This document shows, in pieces, positions 50,666 to 61,779 of a stretch of 64,000 nucleotides of DNA. A program made the translations under genes and the position numbers. A model generated the notes under the pieces. The model did not search any database and had not been told where the DNA came from. It was given only the letters and a program-made list of their open reading frames with translations. Within the stretch, counting starts at the first letter, position 1. The number at the start of each line of letters is the position of its first letter. The stretch spans positions 8,431,501-8,495,500 of the forward strand of contig NC_092341.1 in the NCBI RefSeq assembly GCF_046630445.1, read 5' to 3'. Origin of the DNA: Rutidosis leptorrhynchoides. Lineage: Eukaryota > Streptophyta > Magnoliopsida > Asterales > Asteraceae.

Positions 50666-52662
50666 TGATAAGGCTAAAAATGAACACATATTTCATAGCA
50701 TTATCCCCCAAGAAAGACAAGATTTTAGTTGCAATTGTTCCATTTTCAAGTAATATTCGTTTATATTAAATAAGTGCGAAGACAAAAGGCGAAAACGACG
50801 AATTGAAGACACAAAGGTCCAAAAAGCTCAAAAGTACAAGATACAGTCAAAAAGGTTCAAATTATTGATGAAGAACGTCTAAAAATGACAAGAGTACAAG
50901 TTACAAAACGCAAAGTACACGATATAAAATTGTACGAAAGGACGTTCGAAAATCCGGAACCGGGACATGAGTCAACTCTCAACGCTCGACGCAACGGTGT
51001 AAAAATTACGAGTCAACTATGCACAAGAATAAAATATAATATTTAAATAATTCATAATAAGAATAATATTAAATAATAAAAAGTTGTTAATTGAGCATAG
51101 TTCAGGGGTCGTAAATGAAAATTTCAATTCTAATTTCGCCTATAAAAGGCTATGTATTACGTAAAATTAAAGACACATTTTTTTCTATCCTAAATCTATC
51201 TTTCTATTTCTATATCTTTCCCCTTAATATCAAATATCAATATCTATATTCTATATCTCTATCATAATGTTAACTTAATAAGATATAACAATAATCTTAA
51301 TTTTAATTTTAAATTATGATAATAATAAGATTTATGATAGAGATCGTTTGAGTGTGTAAGTCGAAATTCTGTCCGTGTAACGCTACGCTATTTTTAATCA
51401 TTGTAAGTTATGTTCAACCTTTTTACATTAATGTCTCGTAGCTAAGTTATTATTATGCTTATTTAAAACGAAGTAATCATGATGTTGGGCTAATTACTAA
51501 AATTGGGTAATTGGGCTTTGTACCATAATTGGGGTTTGGACAAAAGAACGACACTTGTGGAAATTAGACTATGAGCTATTAATGGGCTTTATATTTGTTT
51601 AACTAAATGATAGTTTGTTAATGTTAATATAAAGATTTACAATTGGGCGTCCCTATAAATTACCATATACACTCAATCGGACACGATGGGCGGGGTATTT
51701 ATATGTACGAATAATCGTTCATTTAACCGGACACGGGAATGGATTAATAGCCACTAGAATAATTAAAACAGGGGTGAAATTATGTACAAGGACACTTGGT
51801 ATAATTGATAACAAAATATTAAAACCTTGGGTTACACTCAGTCGACATCCTGGTGTAATTATTAAACAAAGTATTAAAATCTTGTTACAGTTTAAGTCCC
51901 CAATTAGTTGGAATACTTAACTTCGGGTATAAGGATAATTTGACGAGGACACTCGCACTTTATATTTATGACTGATGGACTGTTATGGACAAAACCAGAC
52001 GGACATATTAAATAATCCAGGACAAAGGACAATTAACCCATGGGCATAAAACTAAAATCAACACGTCAAACATCATGATTACGGAAGTTTAAATAAGCAT
52101 AATTCTTTTATTTCATATTTAATTTCCTTTATTTTATATTTAATTGCACTTCTAATTATCGCATTTTTATTGTTATTGTATTGCACTTTTAATTATCGTA
52201 CTTTTTAATTATCGCAAGTTTATTTTATCGCACTTTTATTATTCGCAATTTCATTATCGTTATTTACTTTATGCTTTAATTTAAGTCTTGTATTTATTTT
52301 TAATATTTTACATTTGATTTTACCTGCGACTAAAGTTTTAAAATCGACAAACCGGTCATTAAACGGTAAAAACCCCCCTTTATAATAATAATATTACTTA
52401 TATATATATATATATTTGTATTTTTACAATTATTGTGTGTAAAAAAATATAGTGTTATACTTCACGAGCTCCCTGTGGAACGAACCGGACTTACTAAAAA
52501 CTATACTATAATACGATTAGGTACACTGCCTATAAGTGTTGTAGCAAGGTTTAAGTATATCCACTCGATAAATAAATAAATAACTTGTGTAAAATTGTAG
52601 CATATTTAATAGTATTTCGCACTAAAATTAATACTATTTCGTACCCTCACGCTACAACATCA
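50666..52662 (+). repeat. Middle (5') LTR of the Athila-like element (1997 bp)
   Basis: TGATAAGG ... ACAACATCA. Compared with 58797-60804 I noticed three substitutions, a one-base C-run difference and a 12-bp TA-tract difference, so the element is very young. A TTATCGCACTT-type repeat tract lies at 52150-52270. Confidence 0.9.
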
Positions 52663-52668
52663 AGTTTT

Positions 52669-52686
52669 TGGCGCCGCTGCCGGGGA
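52669..52686 (+). other. Primer-binding site, tRNA-Asp type
   Basis: TGGCGCCGCTGCCGGGGA matches the reverse complement of the 3' end of plant tRNA-Asp(GTC) at 17 of 18 bases (from family knowledge). It lies 6 bp after the LTR end. tRNA-Asp is typical for Athila. Confidence 0.85.
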
Positions 52687-53793
52687 GCGCTAAAACGCTA
52701 TATTTTTAAATATAATAATATTGAAATAAAATATAATAATATAATAATATTGAAATAGAATATAATAATATAATAATATTTTAGATAGAATATAATAATA
52801 TAATAATATTTTAGAATTTTGATACGTAAATTTTAAAAAAGTCGTATTTATTAAATACTTCAGGGGTATATTATGTAACTTATAATTAATAATTTCTATA
52901 ATGTCGCTTTCATGTGAATAGTAAATTAATTAATTTCTTTTCATTTACTATTCATGAATAGTAAATGAGTTAAAAAAAAAATTTGCGTAAAAAAAAACGT
53001 TTTTTTTAAAGAAAAAAAAATTCGTTTTTTATAAAAAAAAAAAAAATTGTAAAAAAAAAAACGTTTTTTTAAGAAAAAAAAAATTCGTTTTTAAAAAAAA
53101 AAAAATCGTTTTTTTTAAAGAAAATTTAAAAAAAAAAGTTTTAAAAAAAAAAAAATTTAAAAAAAAAAAATTTTAAAATCCTTAAAAAACGAAATAAAAA
53201 AAAAATTAAAAAAAAAGTTTTTTTTATTACCTTTAGATTTTTAGACTCTAGTTACAATTTTTAGTATTAAGTTTAGTTTTGCCATAGTTATTTTTATTTC
53301 TAGAATTTTTAGGTTTGCCGTAAAATCCCTTAAGTGTTTATTCCTTAGACTAAGATTTATGTGCTTTGGAATTTTGCGAAGCCGTTTTTCGCGCTACTTT
53401 CTTATTTTTATTTTTCGACGCCTATTTTTCGACCTTTTATTTTTCGACCTTTTTCGACGCGTTTTTTTTTTCTTTCTTATTTCTCGCTATTCTAGTTTTA
53501 GGATAAGATTTTTATTCTACTTCTTATCTAAATTTCTTAAAATTACGAAAATTTATTTTAAGTGGTTAAATTGATAGACATCAAAATTTTCTGGTTCGTA
53601 GTAATAGTTGGATTTGTACGTGGACCGGGTTATTGGAGCCAAACAGTACTCAATTATATTGAGACCAAACGAATCCTGCCCCTCTGCTGCATCTTTTGGC
53701 TATTCGAAACGTGGGTAAAATCAGAAAATTCTATTAATTGGATAACTTATATAATTTTTCTTTCCTTTTAAAAACTAATAGGATATTCAGTGA
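52687..53793 (+). other. Leader of the Athila-like element
   Basis: A 1.1-kb untranslated leader before gag. It contains TATAATAATATTGAAATA-type repeats (52720-52810) and a long stretch of alternating A- and T-runs (about 52970-53230) that could fold back. The Phe-rich reading frames at 53359-53771 are probably incidental. Confidence 0.7.
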
Positions 53794-56508
53794 ATGCACC
53801 GAGTAAAACGTTCACCACCTTTCATACGTTCACCACCTATAACTCGATCAAGACATCTAGCCAATATTGTCGCCGTTGATTTTTCTTTAGAATCATCATC
53901 TAGTCGACCAAGAACTCCAACTCAAATTTCCGATAATCCATCTTTTGAACCCGACCTCACAATTGAGAATCCGGAGAATATTCAGGGACAATTTCAAGAT
54001 CCAGAACCACTAATAATTCCTCCTGAACCACAAACCATTAAATCAGAATTTTCTAGTGATTCGTATTCAACAAATTCAATTATGGAAAATCTGGAACCTC
54101 TAAGTATGGAAGACCGAATGAGAGCCACACGCACGGGCCAAGGTCACGCCATTATTAAGCCAGAAGTTAATGCGCCAGATTATGAAATCAAAGGACAAAT
54201 TCTACACATGGTGACTAATCAATGCCAATTCAGTGGTGCGCCGAATGAAGACCCAAACGAACATCTTCGTACGTTTAATAGAATTTGTACACTATTCAAA
54301 ATCCGAGAAGTGGAAGACGAACAAATCTATCTCATGTTATTTCCCTGGACTTTAAAGGGAGAAGCCAAAGATTGGCTAGAATCGTTACCTGAAGGGGCGA
54401 TTGACACATGGGATGTTTTAGTTGAAAAATTTCTTAAACGATTCTTTCCGGCATCCAAAGCCGTGAGACTTCAAGGAGAAATTGTTACGTTCGTGCAAAA
54501 TCCAAATGAAACATTATATGAGGCGTGGACAAGATTCGGAAGGATGTTGAGAGGATGTCCTCAACACGGATTAGATACTTTTCAAATAGTACAAATCTTC
54601 TATAAAGGCGTAGACATCGCCACACGAAAAGACATCGACATAACCGCTGGTGGATCCATTATGAAGAAAACCGCAACTGAAGCTTACAAAATTATTGATA
54701 ACACAGCCTCCCACTCTCATGAGTGGCACCAAGAGAAAGATATATATCGTTCATCTAAAGCGGCTAGAGCCGATTCTAGCCATGACTTTGATTCCGTTTC
54801 CGCAAAAATAGATGCTTTCGAAAGACGAATGGAAAAGATGAATAAAGATATTCACGCAATACGAATCAGTTGTGAGCAATGCGGTGGACCACACTTATTG
54901 AAAGATTGTCACATTGAACCAATGATGGAACAACGAGAGAATGTTTCCTATATGAACCAAAGGCCGGGAAATAATTATCAAAATAATTATCAACCGCTAA
55001 GGCTAAACTTAAATCGAAATCAAAACATTCTTTACAATCCAAAAGGACCCGAAAATAACTGGTATAACCAACAAGGTCCGAATAACCAACCGACTCAAAA
55101 CAACACTTTCAATCAACAAAGACCTAGCTTGTATAAACCACCACAACAACCCGAAGAGAAAAAGCCAAATCTAGAAGAAATGATGGTAAAGCTGATTGAA
55201 TCTCAAACACAATTCATTACATCTCAAACCCAAACGAACGAGAGGTTTGATCAGTCATTAAGAACTCAACAAGCTTCCATTTTGAATCTTGAAAAACACG
55301 TAGGTACTCTTGCTAGCATGATGAGTGAGAGGGAACAAGGAAAGCTACCGAGTAATACTGAAGTAAATCCTCGGAATGAGAATGTTAATATGGTTTCAAC
55401 GAATTCTGAAAAACCAGCACCAGAAGATGGGAAGGTTTTAGATGAGAGTAACAATGAAGAAGTTACACCACCACCACCCGAGTATGTAAAGCCAGTGGTG
55501 GCACCATACAGACCACCCATCCCGTTTCTAAGAAAAGGAGTTGAGTATGAGCAAGTAATAGGTAATAAAGTTTGTGATACCTCTGGAAAGAAGAAGAAGA
55601 AGAATAAAAAAGTGCAAGAAACAAAAACAGTAGAAGTAAACCCGGTGAAGACAGTTCCACCAAATCCTCCACCTAGGGTAGGTGATCCGGGTGAATTTAT
55701 TGTTCCTTGTCTACTTAGTGACTGTGTCATGTATGATGCACTAGCAGATTTAGGTTCAAGTGTGAGTGTTATGCCTCTTTCATTATATAAGAGATTAGGT
55801 TTAGGTGAGTTAACTCCAACGGATATGAGTGTTCGACTCCTTGATCAAACCATTAAGCACCCAGTTGGAATTGCTGACAACCTACCCGTTCAAGTAGGTA
55901 ATTTAACCTTTCTAGTCGAATTCATTGTCATTGACATAGAAGAGGACTCAAACGTTCCTCTAATTTTAGGTCGACCATTCTTAGCGTCCACCGGGGCGTT
56001 ATTTGATGTAAGAAAGGGTAGAATGACACTTAGTAATGATGATAAATCGATCACCTTTATGATTCGAAAGTCTAAATATCCACAAACCAAAACCGTTGAA
56101 CCGACAAAAACGATTGGTAAGAACCATGTTGTTTTACCAACTCCAACGGTAATGCTTAACAATAATAGAACGCCTAAGTGTGGGGAAAATGAAGTAACAC
56201 CTAATGATGACATGATAACAAAGAACCCCGTTATTGATACGAAATTAAATGACCCCGTTATTAACAGTTCAATGAAGAAACTTTTTAAACGGGCTATTGA
56301 TGCTAGAAGTAAGGGGAACTTTAAGTTATGTAACCGGTTAGTATCCAATCTGTCGCCTAAAGAAAGGGCGAAGCTAGTTGAATTATGGGATATTACGGAA
56401 GAAGCCGGGCACTGGCTTAAAGAAAAAGTCACGGATATGCAAGTTGATTATGGACCAAGAGAAATTAACGATGAAGTTAATCACAATTTTGACACCACGG
56501 CTACCTAA
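53794..56508 (+). CDS. Athila-type Gag-protease polyprotein (904 aa)
   Basis: An uninterrupted 904-codon ORF. It has a basic Ser/Pro N-terminus (residues 1-25) and a Retrotrans_gag capsid-type region at about 145-300, with QFSGAPNEDPNEHLRTF, RLMLFPWTLKGEAKDWLESLP-like and LYEAWTRFGRMLRGCPQHGL motifs typical of Athila. A short zinc knuckle lies at 360-372 (C-X2-C-X3-H-X4-C), then a Gln/Asn-rich linker and a coiled-coil-like stretch (about 465-513). The aspartic protease spans about 633-745, with the catalytic motif ADLGSS (651-656) and the LILGRPFL motif (723-730). Athila normally has DLGAS; Ser for Ala is a mild change. After the protease the protein does not continue into reverse transcriptase. 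It ends with about 150 residues of unrecognised, charged sequence (helical-looking KKLFKRAIDARSKGNF region). The stop codon overlaps a polypurine-like AAGTGTGGGGA. Confidence 0.9.
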   Translation: MHRVKRSPPFIRSPPITRSRHLANIVAVDFSLESSSSRPRTPTQISDNPSFEPDLTIENPENIQGQFQDPEPLIIPPEPQTIKSEFSSDSYSTNSIMENLEPLSMEDRMRATRTGQGHAIIKPEVNAPDYEIKGQILHMVTNQCQFSGAPNEDPNEHLRTFNRICTLFKIREVEDEQIYLMLFPWTLKGEAKDWLESLPEGAIDTWDVLVEKFLKRFFPASKAVRLQGEIVTFVQNPNETLYEAWTRFGRMLRGCPQHGLDTFQIVQIFYKGVDIATRKDIDITAGGSIMKKTATEAYKIIDNTASHSHEWHQEKDIYRSSKAARADSSHDFDSVSAKIDAFERRMEKMNKDIHAIRISCEQCGGPHLLKDCHIEPMMEQRENVSYMNQRPGNNYQNNYQPLRLNLNRNQNILYNPKGPENNWYNQQGPNNQPTQNNTFNQQRPSLYKPPQQPEEKKPNLEEMMVKLIESQTQFITSQTQTNERFDQSLRTQQASILNLEKHVGTLASMMSEREQGKLPSNTEVNPRNENVNMVSTNSEKPAPEDGKVLDESNNEEVTPPPPEYVKPVVAPYRPPIPFLRKGVEYEQVIGNKVCDTSGKKKKKNKKVQETKTVEVNPVKTVPPNPPPRVGDPGEFIVPCLLSDCVMYDALADLGSSVSVMPLSLYKRLGLGELTPTDMSVRLLDQTIKHPVGIADNLPVQVGNLTFLVEFIVIDIEEDSNVPLILGRPFLASTGALFDVRKGRMTLSNDDKSITFMIRKSKYPQTKTVEPTKTIGKNHVVLPTPTVMLNNNRTPKCGENEVTPNDDMITKNPVIDTKLNDPVINSSMKKLFKRAIDARSKGNFKLCNRLVSNLSPKERAKLVELWDITEEAGHWLKEKVTDMQVDYGPREINDEVNHNFDTTAT

Positions 56509-58782
56509 GTGTGGGGAGATTCAAATGTTCTAAAAAGAAAATGCTATCTAGAGTTAGTTGTTCTGTTCTCGTGTAGTTCCGAGAATGGAACCCGATTGGT
56601 CTTTTCCGCTAGCAGACACTAAAGAACTAGTTTTCTCCCTCCATTCTGAATTTTTGTTTTGTAGGTTTTTTTTATGAAATTAATATGCATTTTAATTTAA
56701 GTTTTTAAAAACAAAATTTACTTTAATTCATTAAGTTTAAAAAATGATTTCTAAAATTCGTCGTGAGTTAAAGACTAGGTCGTTGAGCCGAAATTGCTTT
56801 ACCCGAGGGCGGGGCGACAAATTTTGTTATCATTTAATTTTATTGATCTAAAGTATGCAAAAAAAAATATTATATTAATTTTTGAACGTAGGGGTTATAT
56901 ACCAAACTTCAAAAATATGTATATATGTTTGTATTTTATGTTATGTACACAACAGGGTAAAACAGCGCACTTTCAAAGACTGTCATTAAGTTCAACAAAA
57001 AGCTACTAATTTTGATGACAAGGCGCAAAATATCAAATGTGATGTAAAATAATATGCTTACAAACTGGGTATTTTTAATCACTTTTCTACACTAATCACC
57101 CTCATGAATTTATAATTATAGTCTGATTTCATGCAAATGAGGGCATTGCATGATCTCAAGTGTGGGGAAGGGTTATAAATTCTCTCGGGTTTACACTTAG
57201 TTTATTTGCCAAATTTTGTGAAAATTTGAAAATTTTTCAATTAAATGAACTCAAAATCATGTTTATACATATTTGTGAACGATGAAAACTAGGTGATAAT
57301 ACCGAAATTATCGTTACCTCGAAAAGGACATAAATTGAGAAACACCCTAAAACGCTTGAATTCATTTAAAATGGAATAAAGGAGAATAAAAAGGTAAAGA
57401 AAGAAACTAAGTGTGGGGAGAATGTACCAAGTTAATTAAAAACTATCTATCACATATTTGTGCAAAGTTATTGCAGGTATTTTTATTTTGGACTAAATTA
57501 ACTGTTTTACCTGATGAAAGAAAAGAAAAGATGGATCTACACGATGAATCAATTCCATCATTAAGAGGAAGTAAAGTCTTCCGAAAAAGACACGCGCTTC
57601 TTGGTTTAGGTCAAGAAGTTGTCGTTCAGACCAGCTGTAGGTTGACGAAAAATCTAGAAAAGTCATCTCTAAAATCAGCAGGAAATCCACGGACCTCAGC
57701 ATCAAACAGGGTCGCCAAGTGGTCAGACTTATCCTAACCATGAGAGGATCTGTCTTGTAAAATGGGGAGGCACCGTGCAAATTAGCTTGATAAGACTAAT
57801 GAATCAGATTCCCAGAAAAGGATAATCTCCTTAAAGATTAAAAATCAGCTTTTAAGACTGATAATACTCAATCCTAGAGATTGACCTTAAAGATTGAGAA
57901 TTTAAACTCATGGAATTCGATGATATCTAAACTCGAGCATGAACGAGAAAATATTTTGATCAAAAATACAAACCGATTTGTTTTCTGAAAAACCATTTTC
58001 AATGCGTTCATTACCATTGAACGTAAAATCCTAAGAAATTCACCTGGAATTCATTAGGTCACCTGAACCAAATCGGGTGTCAACCGTAAGAACGGTGGTT
58101 GCATAGCATGGTCGGAGACAGGACCTTGTGCCAGACCGAAAAATTATAGGATGATCTTTACTATCGCTCCTACCAAGGATAGTTCTAGCATCCGACACGT
58201 TAATAAGACCATAATCATCTGCATGTCATTAGACATTGCCTTAACAGTTTCTTGTTCATCGCTTTCCTTTACAACCGGACGGTAGTTTACCGAAAGGTAA
58301 TATACGGAACAAGTAAACTGGATGTGTGCTTTCCGATACCGGGATAGCAGTGGATTACACGAGCCTAAAAGTTTTAGCCAAAATATTGATCCACAAATAT
58401 ATTTTGCAACATCGATGATGGATCAAATCAGAAAACTTGTCTAGGGTAAAATCTAGCATGAATTTTCAAAAGATCAAATGTTTTCATAAAGATCCAATTT
58501 CCCTAAAGGATCTACATTTTTATAGTCATGTGGGACTGTAAACCGCCTTTCAAATGTGCACTTTGCTTTGGAAACCGAAAGTAAATCGGCTATTTGATTG
58601 CCAGTGTCGTTGACCTAAACCCGAGGCAACTGTGGATGACACACCCACCTTTAACCATGGTTACATTGTTACTACCATTGTTCATACCGCCGTATTGAAA
58701 TCACTGATGTACAAAGTGTGAAGAATAAAGAAGTGATTCAAGTGTTTTTCAAGACTATATTGCTTGAGGACAAGCAACGCTT
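56509..58782 (+). other. 3' noncoding part of the Athila-like internal region
   Basis: About 2.3 kb replaces the pol region. No reverse transcriptase or integrase motif is seen. A 108-codon frame (57411-57737) has no recognisable domain. AAGTGTGGGGA recurs at 56507, 57158 and 57409 (also 56176 inside gag-pro) before the true polypurine tract. Confidence 0.75.
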
Positions 58783-58796
58783 AAGTGTGGGAATAT
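58783..58796 (+). other. Polypurine tract of the Athila-like element
   Basis: AAGTGTGGGAATAT immediately precedes the 3' LTR TGATAAGG. The duplicate is at 50652-50665. Confidence 0.8.
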
Positions 58797-60526
58797 TGAT
58801 AAGGCTAAAAATGAACACATATTTCATAGCATTATCCCCCAAGAAAGACAAGATTTTAGTTGCAATTGTTCCATTTTCAAGTAATATTCGTTTATATTAA
58901 ATAAGTGCGAAGACAAAAGGCGAAAACGACGAATTGAAGACACAAAGGTCCAAAAAGCTCAAAAGTACAAGATACAGTCAAAAAGGTTCAAATTATTGAT
59001 GAAGAACGTCTAAAAATGACAAGAGTACAAGTTACAAAACGCAAAGTACACGATATAAAATTGTACGAAAGGACGTTCGAAAATCCGGAACCGGGACATG
59101 AGTCAACTCTCAACGCTCGACGCAACGGTGTAAAAATTACGAGTCAACTATGCACAAGAATAAAATATAATATTTAAATAATTCATAATAAGAATAATAT
59201 TAAATAATAAAAAGTTGTTAATTGAGCATAGTTCAGGGGTCGTAAATGAAAATTTCAATTCTAATTTCGCCTATAAAAGGCTACGTATTACGTAAAATTA
59301 AAGACACATTTTTTTCTATCCTAAATCTATCTTTCTATTTCTATATCTTTCCCCTTAATATCAAATATCAATATCTATATTCTATATCTCTATCATAATG
59401 TTAACTTAATAAGATATAACAATAATCTTAATTTTAATTTTAAATTATGATAATAATAAGATTTATGATAGAGATCGTTTGAGTGTGTAAGTCGAAATTC
59501 TGTCCGTGTAACGCTACGCTATTTTTAATCATTGTAAGTTATGTTCAACCTTTTTACATTAATGTCTCGTAGCTAAGTTATTATTATGCTTATTTAAAAC
59601 GAAGTAATCATGATGTTGGGCTAATTACTAAAATTGGGTAATTGGGCTTTGTACCATAATTGGGGTTTGGACAAAAGAACGACACTTGTGGAAATTAGAC
59701 TATGAGCTATTAATGGGCTTTATATTTGTTTAACTAAATGATAGTTTGTTAATGTTAATATAAAGATTTACAATTGGGCGTCCCTATAAATTACCATATA
59801 CACTCAATCGGACACGATGGGCGGGGTATTTATATGTACGAATAATCGTTCATTTAACCGGACACGGGAATGGATTAATAGCCACTAGAATAATTAAAAC
59901 AGGGGTGAAATTATGTACAAGGACACTTGGTATAATTGATAACAAAATATTAAAACCTTGGGTTACACTCAGTCGACATCCTGGTGTAATTATTAAACAA
60001 AGTATTAAAATCTTGTTACAGTTTAAGTCCCCAATTAGTTGGAATACTTAACTTCGGGTATAAGGATAATTTGACGAGGACACTCGCACTTTATATTTAT
60101 GACTGATGGACTGTTATGGACAAAACCAGACGGACATATTAAATAATCCAGGACAAAGGACAATTAACCCATGGGCATAAAACTAAAATCAACACGTCAA
60201 ACATCATGATTACGGAAGTTTAAATAAGCATAATTCTTTTATTTCATATTTAATTTCCTTTATTTTATATTTAATTGCACTTCTAATTATCGCATTTTTA
60301 TTGTTATTGTATTGCACTTTTAATTATCGTACTTTTTAATTATCGCAAGTTTATTTTATCGCACTTTTATTATTCGCAATTTCATTATCGTTATTTACTT
60401 TATGCTTTAATTTAAGTCTTGTATTTATTTTTAATATTTTACATTTGATTTTACCTGCGACTAAAGTTTTAAAATCGACAAACCGGTCATTAAACGGTAA
60501 AAACCCCCTTTATAATAATAATATTA

Positions 60527-60561
<35 letters not shown>

Positions 60562-60804
60562 ATTTTTACAATTATTGTGTGTAAAAAAATATAGTGTTAT
60601 ACTTCACGAGCTCCCTGTGGAACGAACCGGACTTACTAAAAACTATACTAAAATACGATTAGGTACACTGCCTATAAGTGTTGTAGCAAGGTTTAAGTAT
60701 ATCCACTCGATAAATAAATAAATAACTTGTGTAAAATTGTAGCATATTTAATAGTATTTCGCACTAAAATTAATACTATTTCGTGCCCTCACGCTACAAC
60801 ATCA
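58797..60804 (+). repeat. 3' LTR of the Athila-like element (2008 bp)
   Basis: TGATAAGG ... CTACAACATCA, followed by the CCCAA duplication and the rest of the 3' LTR of element E. The TA tract at about 60531-60557 is longer than in the other copy. Confidence 0.9.
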
Positions 60805-61417
60805 CCCAACAAGCCCCATCCAAAGTACCGGATGCTTTAGTACTTTGAAATTTATATCATGTCCGAAGGAGGATCCCGGAATGATGGGGATATTCTTATA
60901 TGCATATTTTGAATGTCGGTTACCAGGTGTTCAATCCATATGAATGATTTTTTTGTCTCTATGCATGGGACGTATATTTGTGAGAACTGAAAATGAAATC
61001 TTGTGGTCAATTAAAATGATGGAGATGAATGTTTATGTTAAACTAATGAACTCACCAACCTTTTGGTTGACATTTTAAAGCATGTTTATTCTCAGGTATG
61101 AAAGAAATCTTCCGCTGTGCATTTGCTCATTTTAGAAATTTTACTTGAAGTCATTCATGGCATATTTCAAAAGACGTTGCATTCGAGTCGTTGAGTTCAT
61201 CAAAATTATTATTAAGTCGTTTATAGTTTGGATATATTATGAAATGGTTTGTATGTCGTCAACTTTCGTTGTAAAGAAAGATTGTCTTTTAAAATTGAAT
61301 GCAATGTTTGTAAAATGTATCATATAGAGGTCAAGTACCTCACGATGTAATCAACTGTTGTGAATCATTTATAATCGATATGGACTTCATCCGGATGGAT
61401 TAGGACGGGTCTCTACA
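60805..61417 (+). repeat. 3' LTR of element E, right piece
   Basis: It continues the LTR from CCCAACAAGCCCC to GGGTCTCTACA and matches 42374-42986. The GTATG duplication follows. Confidence 0.9.
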
Positions 61418-61601
61418 GTATGTATGTTGGTAATTTGGTATTTATATTTATATGTAATAATGATATGGAAATGGATAGTAAAACAAGTACTCTACTGTGT
61501 ATTTTACAAGCAAGTGGTAAAAGTACTCCTATTGATAATATATGTGTATATTTTTCTTATAATAACTCTACAATTTGTATTTTTATATGTTTTTTTAACA
61601 A

Positions 61602-61630
61602 ACCCGTGATTTCACGGGTCACTGAACTAG
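61602..61630 (+). other. Helitron 3' terminus
   Basis: An 8-bp perfect stem (ACCCGTGA/TCACGGGT) with a TT loop, 7 nt, then CTAG and a following T. This is the canonical Helitron 3' end and pairs with the 5' start at 37603. Confidence 0.8.
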
Positions 61631-61779
61631 TAACAGCAGTAAGGTTCAGTTTTTAAGGCATGTAACCTCCTGATGACATGTACATCTTTATATAATTAAT
61701 AAATTTGTTGTTTTTAATTTTTTTTTAAAGTTTATATATCTATATGCTTTACTATATATTGTTACTATTAGAGAAAGCA

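Larger units (their letters stand above)
49567..60804 (+). mobile_element. Athila-like gag-protease element, partly dimeric
   Basis: Flanked by CCCAA (49562-49566 and 60805-60809). The order is: first 117 bp of an LTR (49567-49683), 6 bp TTGACT, the last 976 bp of the internal region (49690-50665), a full LTR (50666-52662), a complete internal region (52663-58796) and a full LTR (58797-60804). The primer site fits tRNA-Asp, as in Athila. Only gag and protease are encoded; no reverse transcriptase, RNase H or integrase is seen, so it is non-autonomous. Confidence 0.9.

Noticed and set aside
55266..55730. Long antisense frames inside gag-pro (55266-55730, 55890-56432)
   Set aside because: They mirror the codon use of the real 904-codon ORF and show no domain.
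57411..57737. 108-codon frame in the Athila-like 3' region as an envelope-like gene
   Set aside because: No signal peptide, transmembrane anchor or recognisable domain, and an overlapping antisense frame of similar length exists.
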